This document shows positions 41,094 to 50,278 of a stretch of DNA of 55,204 bases, piece by piece. A program made the translations under genes and the position numbers. A model generated the notes under the pieces. That model searched no databases, was not told the DNA's origin, and saw only the letters and a program-made list of their open reading frames with translations. Each line of letters opens with the position of its first letter. The stretch's first letter is position 1. This DNA is from Acidobacteriota bacterium (lineage in GTDB: Bacteria; Acidobacteriota; Blastocatellia; RBC074). The DNA lies in NCBI GenBank assembly GCA_016710075.1, contig JADJLO010000031.1, forward strand, positions 1 through 55,204, written 5' to 3'.

Positions 41094-43301
41094 ATGAAAA
41101 GAAAATTTGTTCTCATTGCGATCGTATTTATACTGTTCTCACTGACTGAGGCATTTGCTCAGTCGACGAGCAAAAATGCAGACCCTGAGGTTCTCGCCAA
41201 GAGTGTGACAATCCATCGCGACAGTTTCGGAGTGCCGCACATTTTCAGTAAAACAGATGCCGGCGTGATCTTCGGCCTGATGTATGCGCAGTGCGAGGAC
41301 AATTTCTGGCAGCTTGAGACGGATCTCATCCGTGCTGTCGGCCGGGCCGCGGAGCTCGACGGAGAGAAGGGAGTTTCAAACGACCTCGAATACCGGGCCT
41401 TTGAAATGGAGCAGCTCTCAAAAGATGAATACCAAAGGCTGCCTGAGAAGATGCGGGTTCTGTGCGATGCCGCCGCAGCCGGGATCAATTACTACATTGC
41501 GAAAAACGGGAATGTCAGGCCGAGGCTGATCCGGAATTTCGAGCCGTGGTTCTTCCTTGCGTCATCGAGAAACGGCAGGGTTGGATCGCTGACACGGGCG
41601 GGCATCAAACCGGGTGAGATCAGATTCGGGACGCCCGAGCCGGGCGGTGAGGCCAATTCGAACCGGAATGTGCCAAAAATAGAAGACCTTCAAGGCCGGT
41701 TTGAGGACAGAGTGGAAGATCCTGCAGAAGGCTCGAACATGTGGGTGATCAATCGCAGTCGTAGCGCCAGCGGCAATGCGATGCTCATGATCAATCCTCA
41801 CGTGGGATTTTTCGGCGGCGGCCAGCGCTACGAAGCTCACCTGCGCAGCGATGAGGGCATCAATGTTTATGGCTTTGCGATCCTGGGTACGCCCTACATC
41901 CGCACGGGCTTCAACGAAAATCTGGGCTGGAGCCATACCAACAACTACGCCGACACGGCCGATATCTACTTCGAAACATTCGATGATCCGAAAAATCCGC
42001 TGGCATACCGCTACGGCAACGGTTATCGGCAGGCAGTTGAATGGACCGACGCGATAAGAATCAAGACCGAAAGTGGAGTCGAAGTTCGACGCTACCGATT
42101 TCGCAAGACGCACCATGGCCTCGTCATCGGCTCACGTGACGGCAGGCAGATGGCGATCCGAATCGCGAGGCTTTTGGAAGGCGGTGAATTCGAACAGCGG
42201 ATTGCCATGAATCGTGCCCGCAATTTCAGGGAATTCAAAGCGGCGCTTTCAATGGTTGCGCTAACCGGATCGAATACGATTTATGCCGACCGCCAGGGGA
42301 ATATCTTTTATGTTCACGGCAACGCGATTCCGCGCCGCGCGACGAAGTTCGACTGGGCCAATCCGGTTGACGGCGGCAATCCCGAGACTGAATGGGCTGA
42401 AGATCCTGCCAGGCGCTATCACGCACTCGATGAGCTGCCGCACATGCTCAATCCCCGGTCAGGCTATCTGCAAAACTGCAATTCGACGCCATTTCTGATG
42501 ACCGCTTCAGGGAATCTCAGGAAAGAAGATTACCCGGCTTACATGGCTCCCGAGGAAGACACGCCCCGAGCGAAAAGCTCCAGAAGAATCCTCGACGGCC
42601 GGAAGAAGTTTACCTTCGAAGAATGGACCAGAGCCGCAACCGACACGACAGTCAACGAAGCAACGGCCGGAATCAAGCTGCTCTCCGATCAATGGGAGCT
42701 GATGAAGCACGAAGATGAAGCCAGGGCCGAAGAACTCAAACCCGCGATTCTCGAACTAAAAGCCTGGGATAGAGTCGCACGGACGGATTCGACTGCGACC
42801 ACGCTCTTTCTGCTGTGGCACGAACGAATCAACAGTGACAAGGAGAATTACAAATTCAAGGAACTGATCACACTCGATAAGGTGATTGACGACCTGGAGA
42901 AAGACTTCGGTAACTGGAAGGTCGTCTGGGGTGAGATCAATCGCCTGCAGAGAGTTCACACCAGCGGAGAAGCGCCCTTCAGCGATGCACAACCCAGCTA
43001 TCCCGTGGCCGGCGGCCCCGGCCCTGCCGGAATGGTCTTCACCTACGGCACGCGAAAATCGCCCGGCCAGAGGCGACGCTACGGAGTTTCCGGCAACAGT
43101 TTTGTCGCGGTCGTCGAATTCGGGAATATCAATAAATTCAGAGCAAGATCAGTGCTGGTCTTTGGCCAGAGCGCCGATCCGAACTCAAAACATCATCTGG
43201 ATCAGGCCGAACTCTATGCCGGCGGGCAATTCAAGGAAGTCAGATTCACTCTCACGCAGATAAAGGCAAATCTCGAACGAACCTATCAACCGGGAAACTA
43301 A
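41094..43301 (+). CDS. Secreted penicillin-amidase-family acylase (Ntn hydrolase)
   Basis: About 735 aa from ATG 41094. The open frame extends back to 41013, but that part is translated repeat sequence, and a good signal peptide (MKRKFVLIAIVFILFSLTEA, cleavage near FAQ) starts at 41094. The alpha chain has 'ITVHRD'-like 'VTIHRDSFGVPHIF' and 'GLMYAQCEDNFWQLE'. The autocleavage site and N-terminal nucleophile are 'EGSNMWVINRS' (Ser214), followed by 'MLMINPHVGF' and 'GFNENLGWSHTNNYADTADIY'. Relatives hydrolyse penicillins, acyl-homoserine lactones or other acyl amides; the substrate here is unknown. Confidence 0.93.
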   Translation: MKRKFVLIAIVFILFSLTEAFAQSTSKNADPEVLAKSVTIHRDSFGVPHIFSKTDAGVIFGLMYAQCEDNFWQLETDLIRAVGRAAELDGEKGVSNDLEYRAFEMEQLSKDEYQRLPEKMRVLCDAAAAGINYYIAKNGNVRPRLIRNFEPWFFLASSRNGRVGSLTRAGIKPGEIRFGTPEPGGEANSNRNVPKIEDLQGRFEDRVEDPAEGSNMWVINRSRSASGNAMLMINPHVGFFGGGQRYEAHLRSDEGINVYGFAILGTPYIRTGFNENLGWSHTNNYADTADIYFETFDDPKNPLAYRYGNGYRQAVEWTDAIRIKTESGVEVRRYRFRKTHHGLVIGSRDGRQMAIRIARLLEGGEFEQRIAMNRARNFREFKAALSMVALTGSNTIYADRQGNIFYVHGNAIPRRATKFDWANPVDGGNPETEWAEDPARRYHALDELPHMLNPRSGYLQNCNSTPFLMTASGNLRKEDYPAYMAPEEDTPRAKSSRRILDGRKKFTFEEWTRAATDTTVNEATAGIKLLSDQWELMKHEDEARAEELKPAILELKAWDRVARTDSTATTLFLLWHERINSDKENYKFKELITLDKVIDDLEKDFGNWKVVWGEINRLQRVHTSGEAPFSDAQPSYPVAGGPGPAGMVFTYGTRKSPGQRRRYGVSGNSFVAVVEFGNINKFRARSVLVFGQSADPNSKHHLDQAELYAGGQFKEVRFTLTQIKANLERTYQPGN

Positions 43302-43411
43302 TCCGATATTGCGCCTGACAAAGAATTGAGAACGATTTGCGAAACGCCCGTTCATTGATGTCTAATGGTGACAGTCGTATTTCAAATTTTTTTCAACAGG
43401 AGGTAAGAGAA

Positions 43412-43948
43412 ATGCTCAAAAAGATTCTCGGTGTCAGCCTGATGCTCGCTCTGAGCGTGATGGCAATGGCCCAGCAGGCCGGCCCGCCGAAAACCAATTT
43501 GAAGGTTGGCGACGCTGCGCCGGAGTTCACACTCCGCGACACCAAAGGCCAGACCGTCAAACTGAGCGATTTCAAAGGCAAGAAAAATGTCGTTCTGGCA
43601 TTTTATGTCTTTGCATTCACGGGTGGCTGAACGAAGGAACTTAAGGCGTATCAGGCTGATATCGCCAAATTCGACGAGACGGACACCCAGGTACTTGGAA
43701 TCAGCGTTGACAGCCCGTTTGCCAATGGCGCTTTCGCCAAAGAGCTCGGCGTATTGTTCCCGCTGCTCAGTGATTTCAAACGCACCGCATCAAAGGATTA
43801 CGGTGTACTTAACGAAGACGGCGGCTATGCTTCTCGCGCAACATTCGTTGTCGATAAGGAAGGCATCATTCGCCACGTGGAGCAGGGCAACAGCGCAATC
43901 GATATCACGGGCGCTGCGCAGGCCTGCAGCATGCTCAAGAAGAAGTAA
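43412..43948 (+). CDS. Exported selenocysteine-containing peroxiredoxin (AhpC/TSA family), TGA codon read as Sec
   Basis: 178 aa from ATG 43412 after AGGAGGTAAGAG. The signal peptide is 'MLKKILGVSLMLALSVMAMA', then 'VGDAAPEFTLRDTKGQTVKL' and the active-site strand 'VVLAFYVFAFTGG-U-TKELKAYQ'. TGA at 43628-43630 (codon 73) stands exactly where the peroxidatic Cys of the TxxC motif belongs. The frame continues unchanged through 'VLGISVDSPFANGAFAKELG', 'FPLLSDF' and 'ASRATFVVDKEGIIRHVEQG' to TAA 43948. A hairpin at 43645-43666 fits a bacterial SECIS. The only Cys is Cys172 near the C-terminus, a possible resolving partner. It should reduce peroxides in the periplasm. A standard caller will split it into two ORFs (ending 43630 and starting 43754). 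Confidence 0.88.
43645..43666 (+). promoter_or_regulatory. Candidate bacterial SECIS element
   Basis: GGCG (43645-43648) pairs with CGCC (43663-43666) and TATCA (43649-43653) with TGATA (43657-43661), leaving one bulged T (43662) and apical loop GGC (43654-43656). The loop begins 23 nt after the TGA and has G in its first two positions. Both agree with the published bacterial SECIS rules (16-37 nt spacing, G at the loop start) that guide SelB. Confidence 0.8.
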
Positions 43949-43985
43949 TCGGCACTTTTGGGTTTCGCAAGAAGCAGTAGAACAG

Positions 43986-44025
43986 ACGGGACAGACTGTG
44001 CTTTGATACAGCCTGTTCCGTTTTT
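43986..44025 (+). terminator. Rho-independent terminator of the peroxiredoxin gene
   Basis: ACGGGACAGACTGT (43986-43999) pairs with ACAGCCTGTTCCGT, with one mismatch and one G-T pair, followed by TTTTT. It lies 38 bases after the TAA, which supports the view that transcription runs past the TGA to the end of the long frame. Confidence 0.8.
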
Positions 44026-44249
44026 CTCATTCAGGGATTGCGAAGATAAGATCTGATGCAGTGGCTCTGACCGGGCCAGTGAGGATTTGAATTTTTCAGG
44101 TGGCTCTCAATGAACTTGGATCATTTCAGGAGAAAGCCCGGCCTGATTGCTCTCAAGGTCGACCCTGTTTAAGCCCTCTCAAAAATGTCAGTTCACAGAC
44201 GCGTCGCAATTTATAGGGTGCGACCCGGACCGTCACCGGATCAAAGCAT

Positions 44250-45587
44250 TTGATTGAGTCTGATGGATACAGGGTACTGGTTGATTGCGGGTTGTTCCAG
44301 GGATTGAAAGCGCTTCGCCTGCGAAACTGGGAGCCGTTCCCGATCAATCCGGCTTCGATAAATTCCGTCATCCTGACACACGCTCACATAGATCACTCAG
44401 GCTACCTGCCCAGACTGGTTCACGATGGTTTTAACGGCGTCGTCTACGCGACGCCGGCGACAGTCGATCTGTCAAGAATCATGCTTCCTGACTCGGCGAG
44501 ACTGCAGGAGGAAGATGCGGCATACGCCAACAAGATCGGATCTTCAAAGCATCATCCTGCCCTTCCGCTTTACAGCGAAAAAGACGCCAATGCCGCTTTG
44601 AGACAGCTCGAATCCGTCAATTACGGTAGACAGGTCCAGCTCGGCAAAAAGATCTCATTCGAATTCGTCACCGCCGGCCACATCCTGGGATCGAGCTTCG
44701 TCCTGCTCGATGTCGAGTCCGCTCAGGGCGGCAAAAAACGCATCGTCATGACAGGCGACATCGGCCGATACAACGAACCGATAATCAATGATCCGTCGTA
44801 CGTCGACCATGCCGATTACATTGTGCTCGAATCGACCTACGGAGACCGCGAGCACCCTGATTTCGACGTCAAGGCGAAGCTCGCTCAGATTATCAACGAA
44901 ACCGCCGAGCGCAAGGGGCACGTCCTGATACCGGCCTTTGCCGTCGGCAGGACCCAGCAACTGCTCTACCTGATTCGTGAACTCGAGAATGAAAAACTCA
45001 TTCCGGTAATGCCCGTGGTCGTCGATAGTCCGATGGCTGTGAGCGCCACCAAACTCTATTTGCAGCACAGGGAAGAGCATGACATCGAGATGAAGGAACT
45101 TGTCGATGAACGCAAAACTCCGCTTGCAACTCACAGATTCAATCTTGCCCGCACCGTGGAGGAGTCCAAGAGCGTAACGGCCGATGAGCGCTCGATGATC
45201 GTTATTTCAGCCAGCGGCATGGCCACAGGCGGCCGCATTCTCCACCACCTCAAAAAACGTCTGCCGGATGACCGGAACACCGTCATCTTTGTCGGATTTC
45301 AGGCCGAGGGAACCCGTGGCCGTAGAATCATGGACGGTGAAAAAGAGATCAAGATCTTCGGCGAGATGATTCCAGTCAACGCCCGCATCGAAAAACTCGA
45401 AAATCTTTCGGCCCACGCCGATTACCGCGAGATCCTGCGCTGGCTCGGCGGATTCAAAAACCGCCCTCAAAAGGTCTTTCTCGTTCACGGTGAACCGAAG
45501 GCTCAGGATGCTCTTAAACAGAAGATCGTCGAGAAGTTCGGCTGGGATGTCGAGATCCCCGATTATCTGCAAAAATTCGAGCTTTGA
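44250..45587 (+). CDS. Metallo-beta-lactamase/beta-CASP RNA-processing-type nuclease
   Basis: 445 aa from TTG 44250, but the true start lies upstream. The same frame already encodes the family's 'ATRTVTGSKH' from 44220, preceded by an in-frame TAG at 44214, while 'QFIG' is in another frame. One indel in the GGG at 44216-44218 would restore a normal N-terminus. The MBL site is 'LTHAHIDHSGYLPRL' (HxHxDH), then 'FVTAGHILGSSFVLL', 'MTGDIGRYNEPI', the beta-CASP region 'ESTYGDREHP'/'PAFAVGRTQQLLYLI', and C-terminal 'NLSAHADYREIL' and 'VFLVHGEPKAQDAL'. It resembles CPSF-like exonucleases. Cytoplasmic. Confidence 0.9.
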   Translation: MIESDGYRVLVDCGLFQGLKALRLRNWEPFPINPASINSVILTHAHIDHSGYLPRLVHDGFNGVVYATPATVDLSRIMLPDSARLQEEDAAYANKIGSSKHHPALPLYSEKDANAALRQLESVNYGRQVQLGKKISFEFVTAGHILGSSFVLLDVESAQGGKKRIVMTGDIGRYNEPIINDPSYVDHADYIVLESTYGDREHPDFDVKAKLAQIINETAERKGHVLIPAFAVGRTQQLLYLIRELENEKLIPVMPVVVDSPMAVSATKLYLQHREEHDIEMKELVDERKTPLATHRFNLARTVEESKSVTADERSMIVISASGMATGGRILHHLKKRLPDDRNTVIFVGFQAEGTRGRRIMDGEKEIKIFGEMIPVNARIEKLENLSAHADYREILRWLGGFKNRPQKVFLVHGEPKAQDALKQKIVEKFGWDVEIPDYLQKFEL

Positions 45588-45724
45588 TTTCAAAACCGGA
45601 TCATGCTTCGACTAAGCGCCGTTTTTAGGGTATATTAAGTGTTTATTACCCGACGCCCGAGAGAGACCATGATGCGGGCCACGCTATGACCGGCAATTGC
45701 CGCCAATTAATTAAATATAGATAT

Positions 45725-45832
45725 TAACTGCTCAGCCCTCTTTGAGGACCCGGGCATTTAGTTGATATTCAGGCTTTGTTCAATCTGGCCTGCGGAGCAG
45801 GCCAAAGTCAGGTCAGGGGCTGAGCCGTTACT
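45725..45832. repeat. Family B element, copy 3 (diverged)
   Basis: TTAACTGCTCAGCCC at 45725 and GGGGCTGAGCCGTTAC ending 45832 are inverted ends of family B. The interior differs and holds its own hairpin GGCCTGCGGAGCAGGCC. It lies in the 291-base gap before aceE, whose ribosome site AAAGGAAA follows it. Confidence 0.75.
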
Positions 45833-45878
45833 AAAGATAAACAAAATTCAGATTGCGATGAGAAGGATATAAAGGAAA

Positions 45879-47569
45879 ATGCAAGCAAAAGCAATAATTG
45901 AGGAACAGTTGAAAACAGATGGCATAAGTCCCACGGATTATCAGGATCCTGATCCGCATGAGACATCGGAATGGCTGGAAGCGCTGGATCAGATTCTGGA
46001 TGATGACGATCCACGGCGCGCCAGTTATTTGATCAAAGAGCTGACTGATCGTGCCCGTTATGCGGGGACGGATATTCCCGCAATATTCAATACACCTTAC
46101 TGCAACACGATCAAGGTGAATGAAGAGAGGGCATATCCGGGCGACATTGAAATGGAGCGCCGCATCAAGAGCATCATTCGCTGGAATGCGATGGCGATGG
46201 TTGTAGGGCAGAACAAGAAGGACCCCGGGATTGGCGGCCACATTGCGACATACGCCTCAGTCGCCACGCTGATGGAAGTCGGCTTCAATCATTTCTTCAG
46301 AGGCAGTATTGCCGATGCTGCCGGAGAGTCCCAGCCGGGTGATTTTATCTATTTTCAGGGACACGCCTCGCCGGGCATCTATTCGCGAGCTTTTCTCGAA
46401 GGCCGGCTGACCCTGCAGCATCTGGAAAATTTCCGGCACGAACTGAGAGGCGAGCCCGGGCTTTCATCGTATCCGCACCCGTGGCTGATGCCTGATTTCT
46501 GGCGGTTCCCGACGGTTTCAATGGGTCTGGCGTCGCTCAATGCGATCTATCAGGCGCGTTTTATGCGCTACCTTGAAAACAGGGATCTGATCTCCGCGAC
46601 GGACCGCAAGGTCTGGGCCTTCCTTGGCGACGGCGAAATGGATGAGCCGGAATCGATGGGATCGATCACGCTGGCATCCCGCGAGAAACTCGAAAATCTG
46701 ATCTTCGTGATCAACTGCAACCTGCAGCGGCTCGATGGTCCGGTGCGCGGAAACGGCAAGATCGTCAACGAACTCGAAGCCGCATTCCGCGGAGCAGGCT
46801 GGAATGTCATCAAGGTTCTCTGGGGACGCACCTGGGATCCGCTCTTCGCCAAAGACAAGACGGGCATTCTGCTCAAGCGCATGGAGGAATGCGTCGATGG
46901 CGAATACCAGTCATTCCGCGCCAAGGACGGCAAGTTCCTGCGTGATAAGTTCTTCGGCAAATATCCAGAACTGGCCGAACTGGTTGAGGACATGACCGAC
47001 GATCAGTTGTGGGCGCTGCGTCGCGGCGGTCACGATTCAATCAAGGTTTACAATGCCTACAGACGAGCCGTTGAGACCACCGGCAAGCCGACAGTAATCC
47101 TTGCCAAGACGATCAAGGGATACGGTCTCGGGCCATCCGGAGGGGAGGGACGCAACCTCGCTCACCAGTCGAAAAAACTGGACGATGAGGATCTCGTCAA
47201 TTTTATCAAGCGTTTCAACCTGCCCATCTCTGAAGAGGACGCCAAGAAGGCGAAATTCTACATTCCGGAGAAGAACAGCCCTGAGGCGATCTACATGCAG
47301 CAGCGCCGCGACGCCCTCGGCGGCAACACGCTGGTTCGTGAACAGAAGTCCGAGAAGCTGGAGACTCCGGGGCTCGAATTGTTCAAAGAGCAGACAGACG
47401 GATCTCAGGGACGCGAAGTCTCGACGACCATGGCTTTCGTGAGAATACTTACCAGTCTGCTCAAGGACAGCAACATCGGCAAGCGCATCGTGCCGATCAT
47501 TCCGGACGAGGCTCGGACCTTCGGCATGGAGTCGCTTTTCCGCCAGGTCGGTATTTACGCCAGCCAGGG
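45879..47569 (+). CDS. aceE: Pyruvate dehydrogenase E1 component (homodimeric type), N-terminal part
   Basis: It starts at ATG 45879 with a TAAAGGAAA site. Early motifs are 'PTDYQDPDPHETSEWLEALD' and 'NTPYCNTIKVNEERAYPGD'. The thiamine-diphosphate site lies at ~residue 250: 'FLGDGEMDEPES' to 'INCNLQRLDGPVRGNGKI'. The frame breaks in the GGG at 47567-47569, where one base is missing: the family sequence 'QLYQPHDSDMFLFYKESKDG' continues in another frame, whereas this ORF runs on nonsensically to 47948. With one base restored the protein is 907 aa, close to E. coli AceE (887 aa). It decarboxylates pyruvate in the PDH complex. Confidence 0.93.
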
Positions 47570-48601
47570 CAGCTCTATCAACCGCACGATTCCGACATGT
47601 TCCTCTTCTACAAGGAATCGAAGGACGGGCAGATTCTGGAGGAAGGCATTACCGAAGCCGGCTCGATGTGCTCATTCACGGCGGCCGGTACGGCATACTC
47701 GAACCACCGCATCGAGATGGTTCCCTTCTACATCTATTATTCGATGTTTGGGTTCCAGCGAATCGGCGATTTCGTCTGGGCGTTCGCCGATTCACGAGGC
47801 AAGGGCTTCCTCTGCGGCGCGACCGCGGGGCGAACGACTCTCAATGGAGAGGGACTGCAGCATCAGGACGGGCATAGCCACGTGCTGGCCAGCACCATTC
47901 CGACCTGCACCGCCTACGATCCGGCTTATGCTTACGAAATCTCGGTGATCATTCAGGAAGGCATGCGCAGGATGTACAAGGAACAGGAGAACCTCTTCTA
48001 TTACATCACTCCCTACAACGAGAACTACAGCCAATTGCCGATGCCTGAGGGCGTTGCCGAAGGAATTATCAAGGGCATTTACAAATTGAAAGCCGCAAGC
48101 GGCAAGCCAAAGGCCCACCTTTTCGGCAGCGGTCCCATGATCAACGAAGTTCTCAAGGCACAGCAGATGCTTTCTGAACAGTACAAGATCCAGACGGATG
48201 TCTGGAGCGTCACCAGCTACAACGAACTTCGCCGTGATGCTCTCACCACCGAGCGTTGGAACAGGCTGCACCCGGCCGAGCCCGAAAAGGAGCCTTATAT
48301 CGCTCAGGCGCTCAAGGGAACCGAGGGGCCGATTATCGCCTCGACCGATTTCATGAAGATCGTACCCGATCAGGTCGCTCCCTGGCTCAATAATAGACTC
48401 GTCTCACTCGGGACCGACGGTTTCGGCCGCAGCGACAACCGTGAACACCTGCGCAGGCACTTCGAGATCAACGCCGAAGCAATCGTCGCAGCCACCCTCT
48501 CAAGGCTGGCTCGCGAAGGTAAGTTTAATGCCAGGAAGGCTGCCCAGGCGATCATCGACCTTGGCCTCAATCCCGAGGGTAAGGATCCGGCTTTCGCTTA
48601 A
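47570..48601 (+). CDS. aceE: Pyruvate dehydrogenase E1 component, C-terminal part
   Basis: Continues with 'QLYQPHDSDMFLFYKESKDG', 'ITEAGSMCSFTAAGTAYSNH' and 'GRTTLNGEGLQHQDGHSH' (pyrimidine domain), then the C-terminal domain ('DVWSVTSYNELRRDALTTER', 'TDGFGRSDNREHLRRHFEI'). It ends at 48601. A start at 47597 would be internal to the enzyme. E2 and E3 subunit genes are not in the window; repeat A4 starts 12 bases after the stop. Confidence 0.93.
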   Translation, partial: QLYQPHDSDMFLFYKESKDGQILEEGITEAGSMCSFTAAGTAYSNHRIEMVPFYIYYSMFGFQRIGDFVWAFADSRGKGFLCGATAGRTTLNGEGLQHQDGHSHVLASTIPTCTAYDPAYAYEISVIIQEGMRRMYKEQENLFYYITPYNENYSQLPMPEGVAEGIIKGIYKLKAASGKPKAHLFGSGPMINEVLKAQQMLSEQYKIQTDVWSVTSYNELRRDALTTERWNRLHPAEPEKEPYIAQALKGTEGPIIASTDFMKIVPDQVAPWLNNRLVSLGTDGFGRSDNREHLRRHFEINAEAIVAATLSRLAREGKFNARKAAQAIIDLGLNPEGKDPAFA

Positions 48602-48613
48602 AGAGGAAAAACA

Positions 48614-48764
48614 GATTACGAAACAGACGAAATAAACGAAACAGACGAAAAAATTCAGGCGTTGAATGAACCAGATTTTCCGAGGTATGTTACTTCGGAA
48701 TCAATTGGATAATTCAACGCCTGTATTATTTCGTCTGTTTCGTTTATTTCGTCTGTTTCGGTCT
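48614..48764. repeat. Family A palindromic element, copy 4
   Basis: The left end GATTACGAAACAGACGAAA, a linker and a second unit start at 48614. The right end has two full inverted units but finishes CGGTCTC instead of CGTAATC. The inner inverted repeat TTCAGGCGTTGAAT/ATTCAACGCCTG lengthens the stem. It separates aceE from the convergent glcF and could terminate both. Confidence 0.9.
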
Positions 48765-48787
48765 CCACTTTATCCAGGTCTTCAGTA

Positions 48788-49639
48788 TCATTTGAGTCGG
48801 GTTGCCGGAGATGAATTGATGGGTCGGGCGCGGTCCCGCGTTTTAGATGCCGCAACTCTTTTCGCTCTCTGGTTTGGATAAAGTGGAGTCGTACTCTCTT
48901 TTTTTGACTGGTAGTATCCGGCGCGGCGATAGGATTCATCGAGCAACTCGACAACGTGAGCGACATGGCAGTCAACATCGAACATTCGCAGGCCGGCGCC
49001 GAGCTGCATATGGCAACCGGGATTGGCGGTTGTCAGGATCCGGGCGCCGGTGGCTTTGACCCTGGCCATCTTGTCCGAAAGGATGGCCTCTGACATCTCT
49101 GGTTCGCTGAGGTTATAGATGCCCGCCCCTCCGCAGCAATCCTGCATCCCTTCAAGCTGGACGTAATTCAAGCCATTGATGGTTGAAAGCAGTTGCTGCG
49201 GGGCTGTTTGAACTTTCTGAGCGTGATAGAGATGGCACGGCGCATCGTAGGTCACGGTCTGGTCAATCTCGGCGCCTCTTCGAACCTCCCGCTGAATCAG
49301 AAATTCCGTGACGTCTTTTACCTGGCTGCCGAATCGGGTTGCGCGATCTGCATACAGAGGATCGTCTTTGAGCAGCTCTCCATAATCTTTAAGAAGCGCG
49401 CCGCAGCCGGCGGCATTGATGATGATCGTCGGCAGGTTTTGAGCGGTAGCGCCGGATCCGAGAAACTCATCGAATGCGTCGATGTTTTTCCTGGCCAGGC
49501 TGCGCGCGGTCTCAAGATCGCCCGCGTGAGCATGCAGGGCTCCGCAGCAGACTTGTGTCTTGACGTCACTCAGGCTGCAATCGTTGACGGCGAGTACGCG
49601 GCTTGTCGCATCGTTGGTATGTTTGAAAAGCCCTTCCAT
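48788..49639 (-). CDS. glcF: Glycolate oxidase iron-sulfur subunit GlcF, C-terminal part
   Basis: The reading from 'MEGLFKHTNDATSRVLAVND' contains two CCG domains: 'VCCGALHAHAGDLETARSLA' and 'YDAPCHLYHAQKV'...'MQDCCGGAGIYNL'...'NPGCHMQLGAG'. It ends with a ~45-residue tail after 'VAHVVELLDESYRRA' that E. coli GlcF lacks. It joins the N-terminal ferredoxin-like half through one surplus base near 49640. The combined protein is about 491 aa. It passes electrons from glycolate oxidation to the chain. Confidence 0.9.
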   Translation of the reverse strand: MEGLFKHTNDATSRVLAVNDCSLSDVKTQVCCGALHAHAGDLETARSLARKNIDAFDEFLGSGATAQNLPTIIINAAGCGALLKDYGELLKDDPLYADRATRFGSQVKDVTEFLIQREVRRGAEIDQTVTYDAPCHLYHAQKVQTAPQQLLSTINGLNYVQLEGMQDCCGGAGIYNLSEPEMSEAILSDKMARVKATGARILTTANPGCHMQLGAGLRMFDVDCHVAHVVELLDESYRRAGYYQSKKESTTPLYPNQRAKRVAASKTRDRARPINSSPATRLK

Positions 49640-50264
49640 GAGCGCAGCCGGTGAAGACAGCCACATTGCGAGTATTCGGATTTCCTGATGCCGGCGTTTT
49701 GATCAGATTCTGACCGCGATGAAAAGTCAGGTGCGGATTATTTTTCGGTCTTGTGGTCATCAGCAGCGAGAGGGCAAAATCCGCCTGTCTGGAAATTTTT
49801 CTGATCAGCCCGGAGCTCAAGACCCATCTGGTAAGAGGATTACTGCGCACAAATTTCAAAAAGGTGAATACGATGCCGAGTCTTTCAGGGAAAGGAAAGA
49901 CCTTGCGCAGGGCAAGGCCGAGCATCTTCCTGTGAAATCCTTGAGACTTGTTTGAGGCAACCTCCATCTGGGTTTGCCGGGCGGCTTCAAGCAGGTGGCC
50001 ATAGTGGACGCCGGCCGGGCAGGCCGTCTCGCAGGCTCTGCAACCGAGACAGAGATCAATGTGGCGGTTGAAGGTTTCTGACGAAGCATCGAGTCTGCCT
50101 TCAGCGACCGATCGCATCAGGTAGATGCGGCCGCGCGGGCTGTCATTCTCGTTGCCGAGTTGTGAATATGTGGGGCAGGCCGGCAGACAGAGGCCGCAGT
50201 GAATGCAGCCCAGTATCTTATCGGTCTCTTTCTCAAGCTCCGTTTGAAGTAATTGATGAGCCAT
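49640..50264 (-). CDS. glcF: Glycolate oxidase iron-sulfur subunit GlcF, N-terminal part
   Basis: Starts at ATG 50264 ('MAHQLLQTELEKETDKILGC'); the frame opens at a TTG 18 bases earlier. Two 4Fe-4S clusters are visible: 'CIHCGLCLPACPTY' and 'CLGCRACETACPAG'. The frame stays right up to 'NTRNVAVFTGC', then a surplus base near 49640-49645 diverts it, and the ORF ends at 49566. Its start is 14 bases after the glcE stop, so the two are co-transcribed. Confidence 0.9.
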
Positions 50265-50278
50265 AGTTTTGAAATTTA

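Noticed and set aside
43412..43630. A truncated, inactive peroxiredoxin pseudogene
   Set aside because: Only one codon is changed, exactly at the catalytic position. The downstream frame is intact, a terminator follows the full-length stop, and a SECIS-like hairpin is present.
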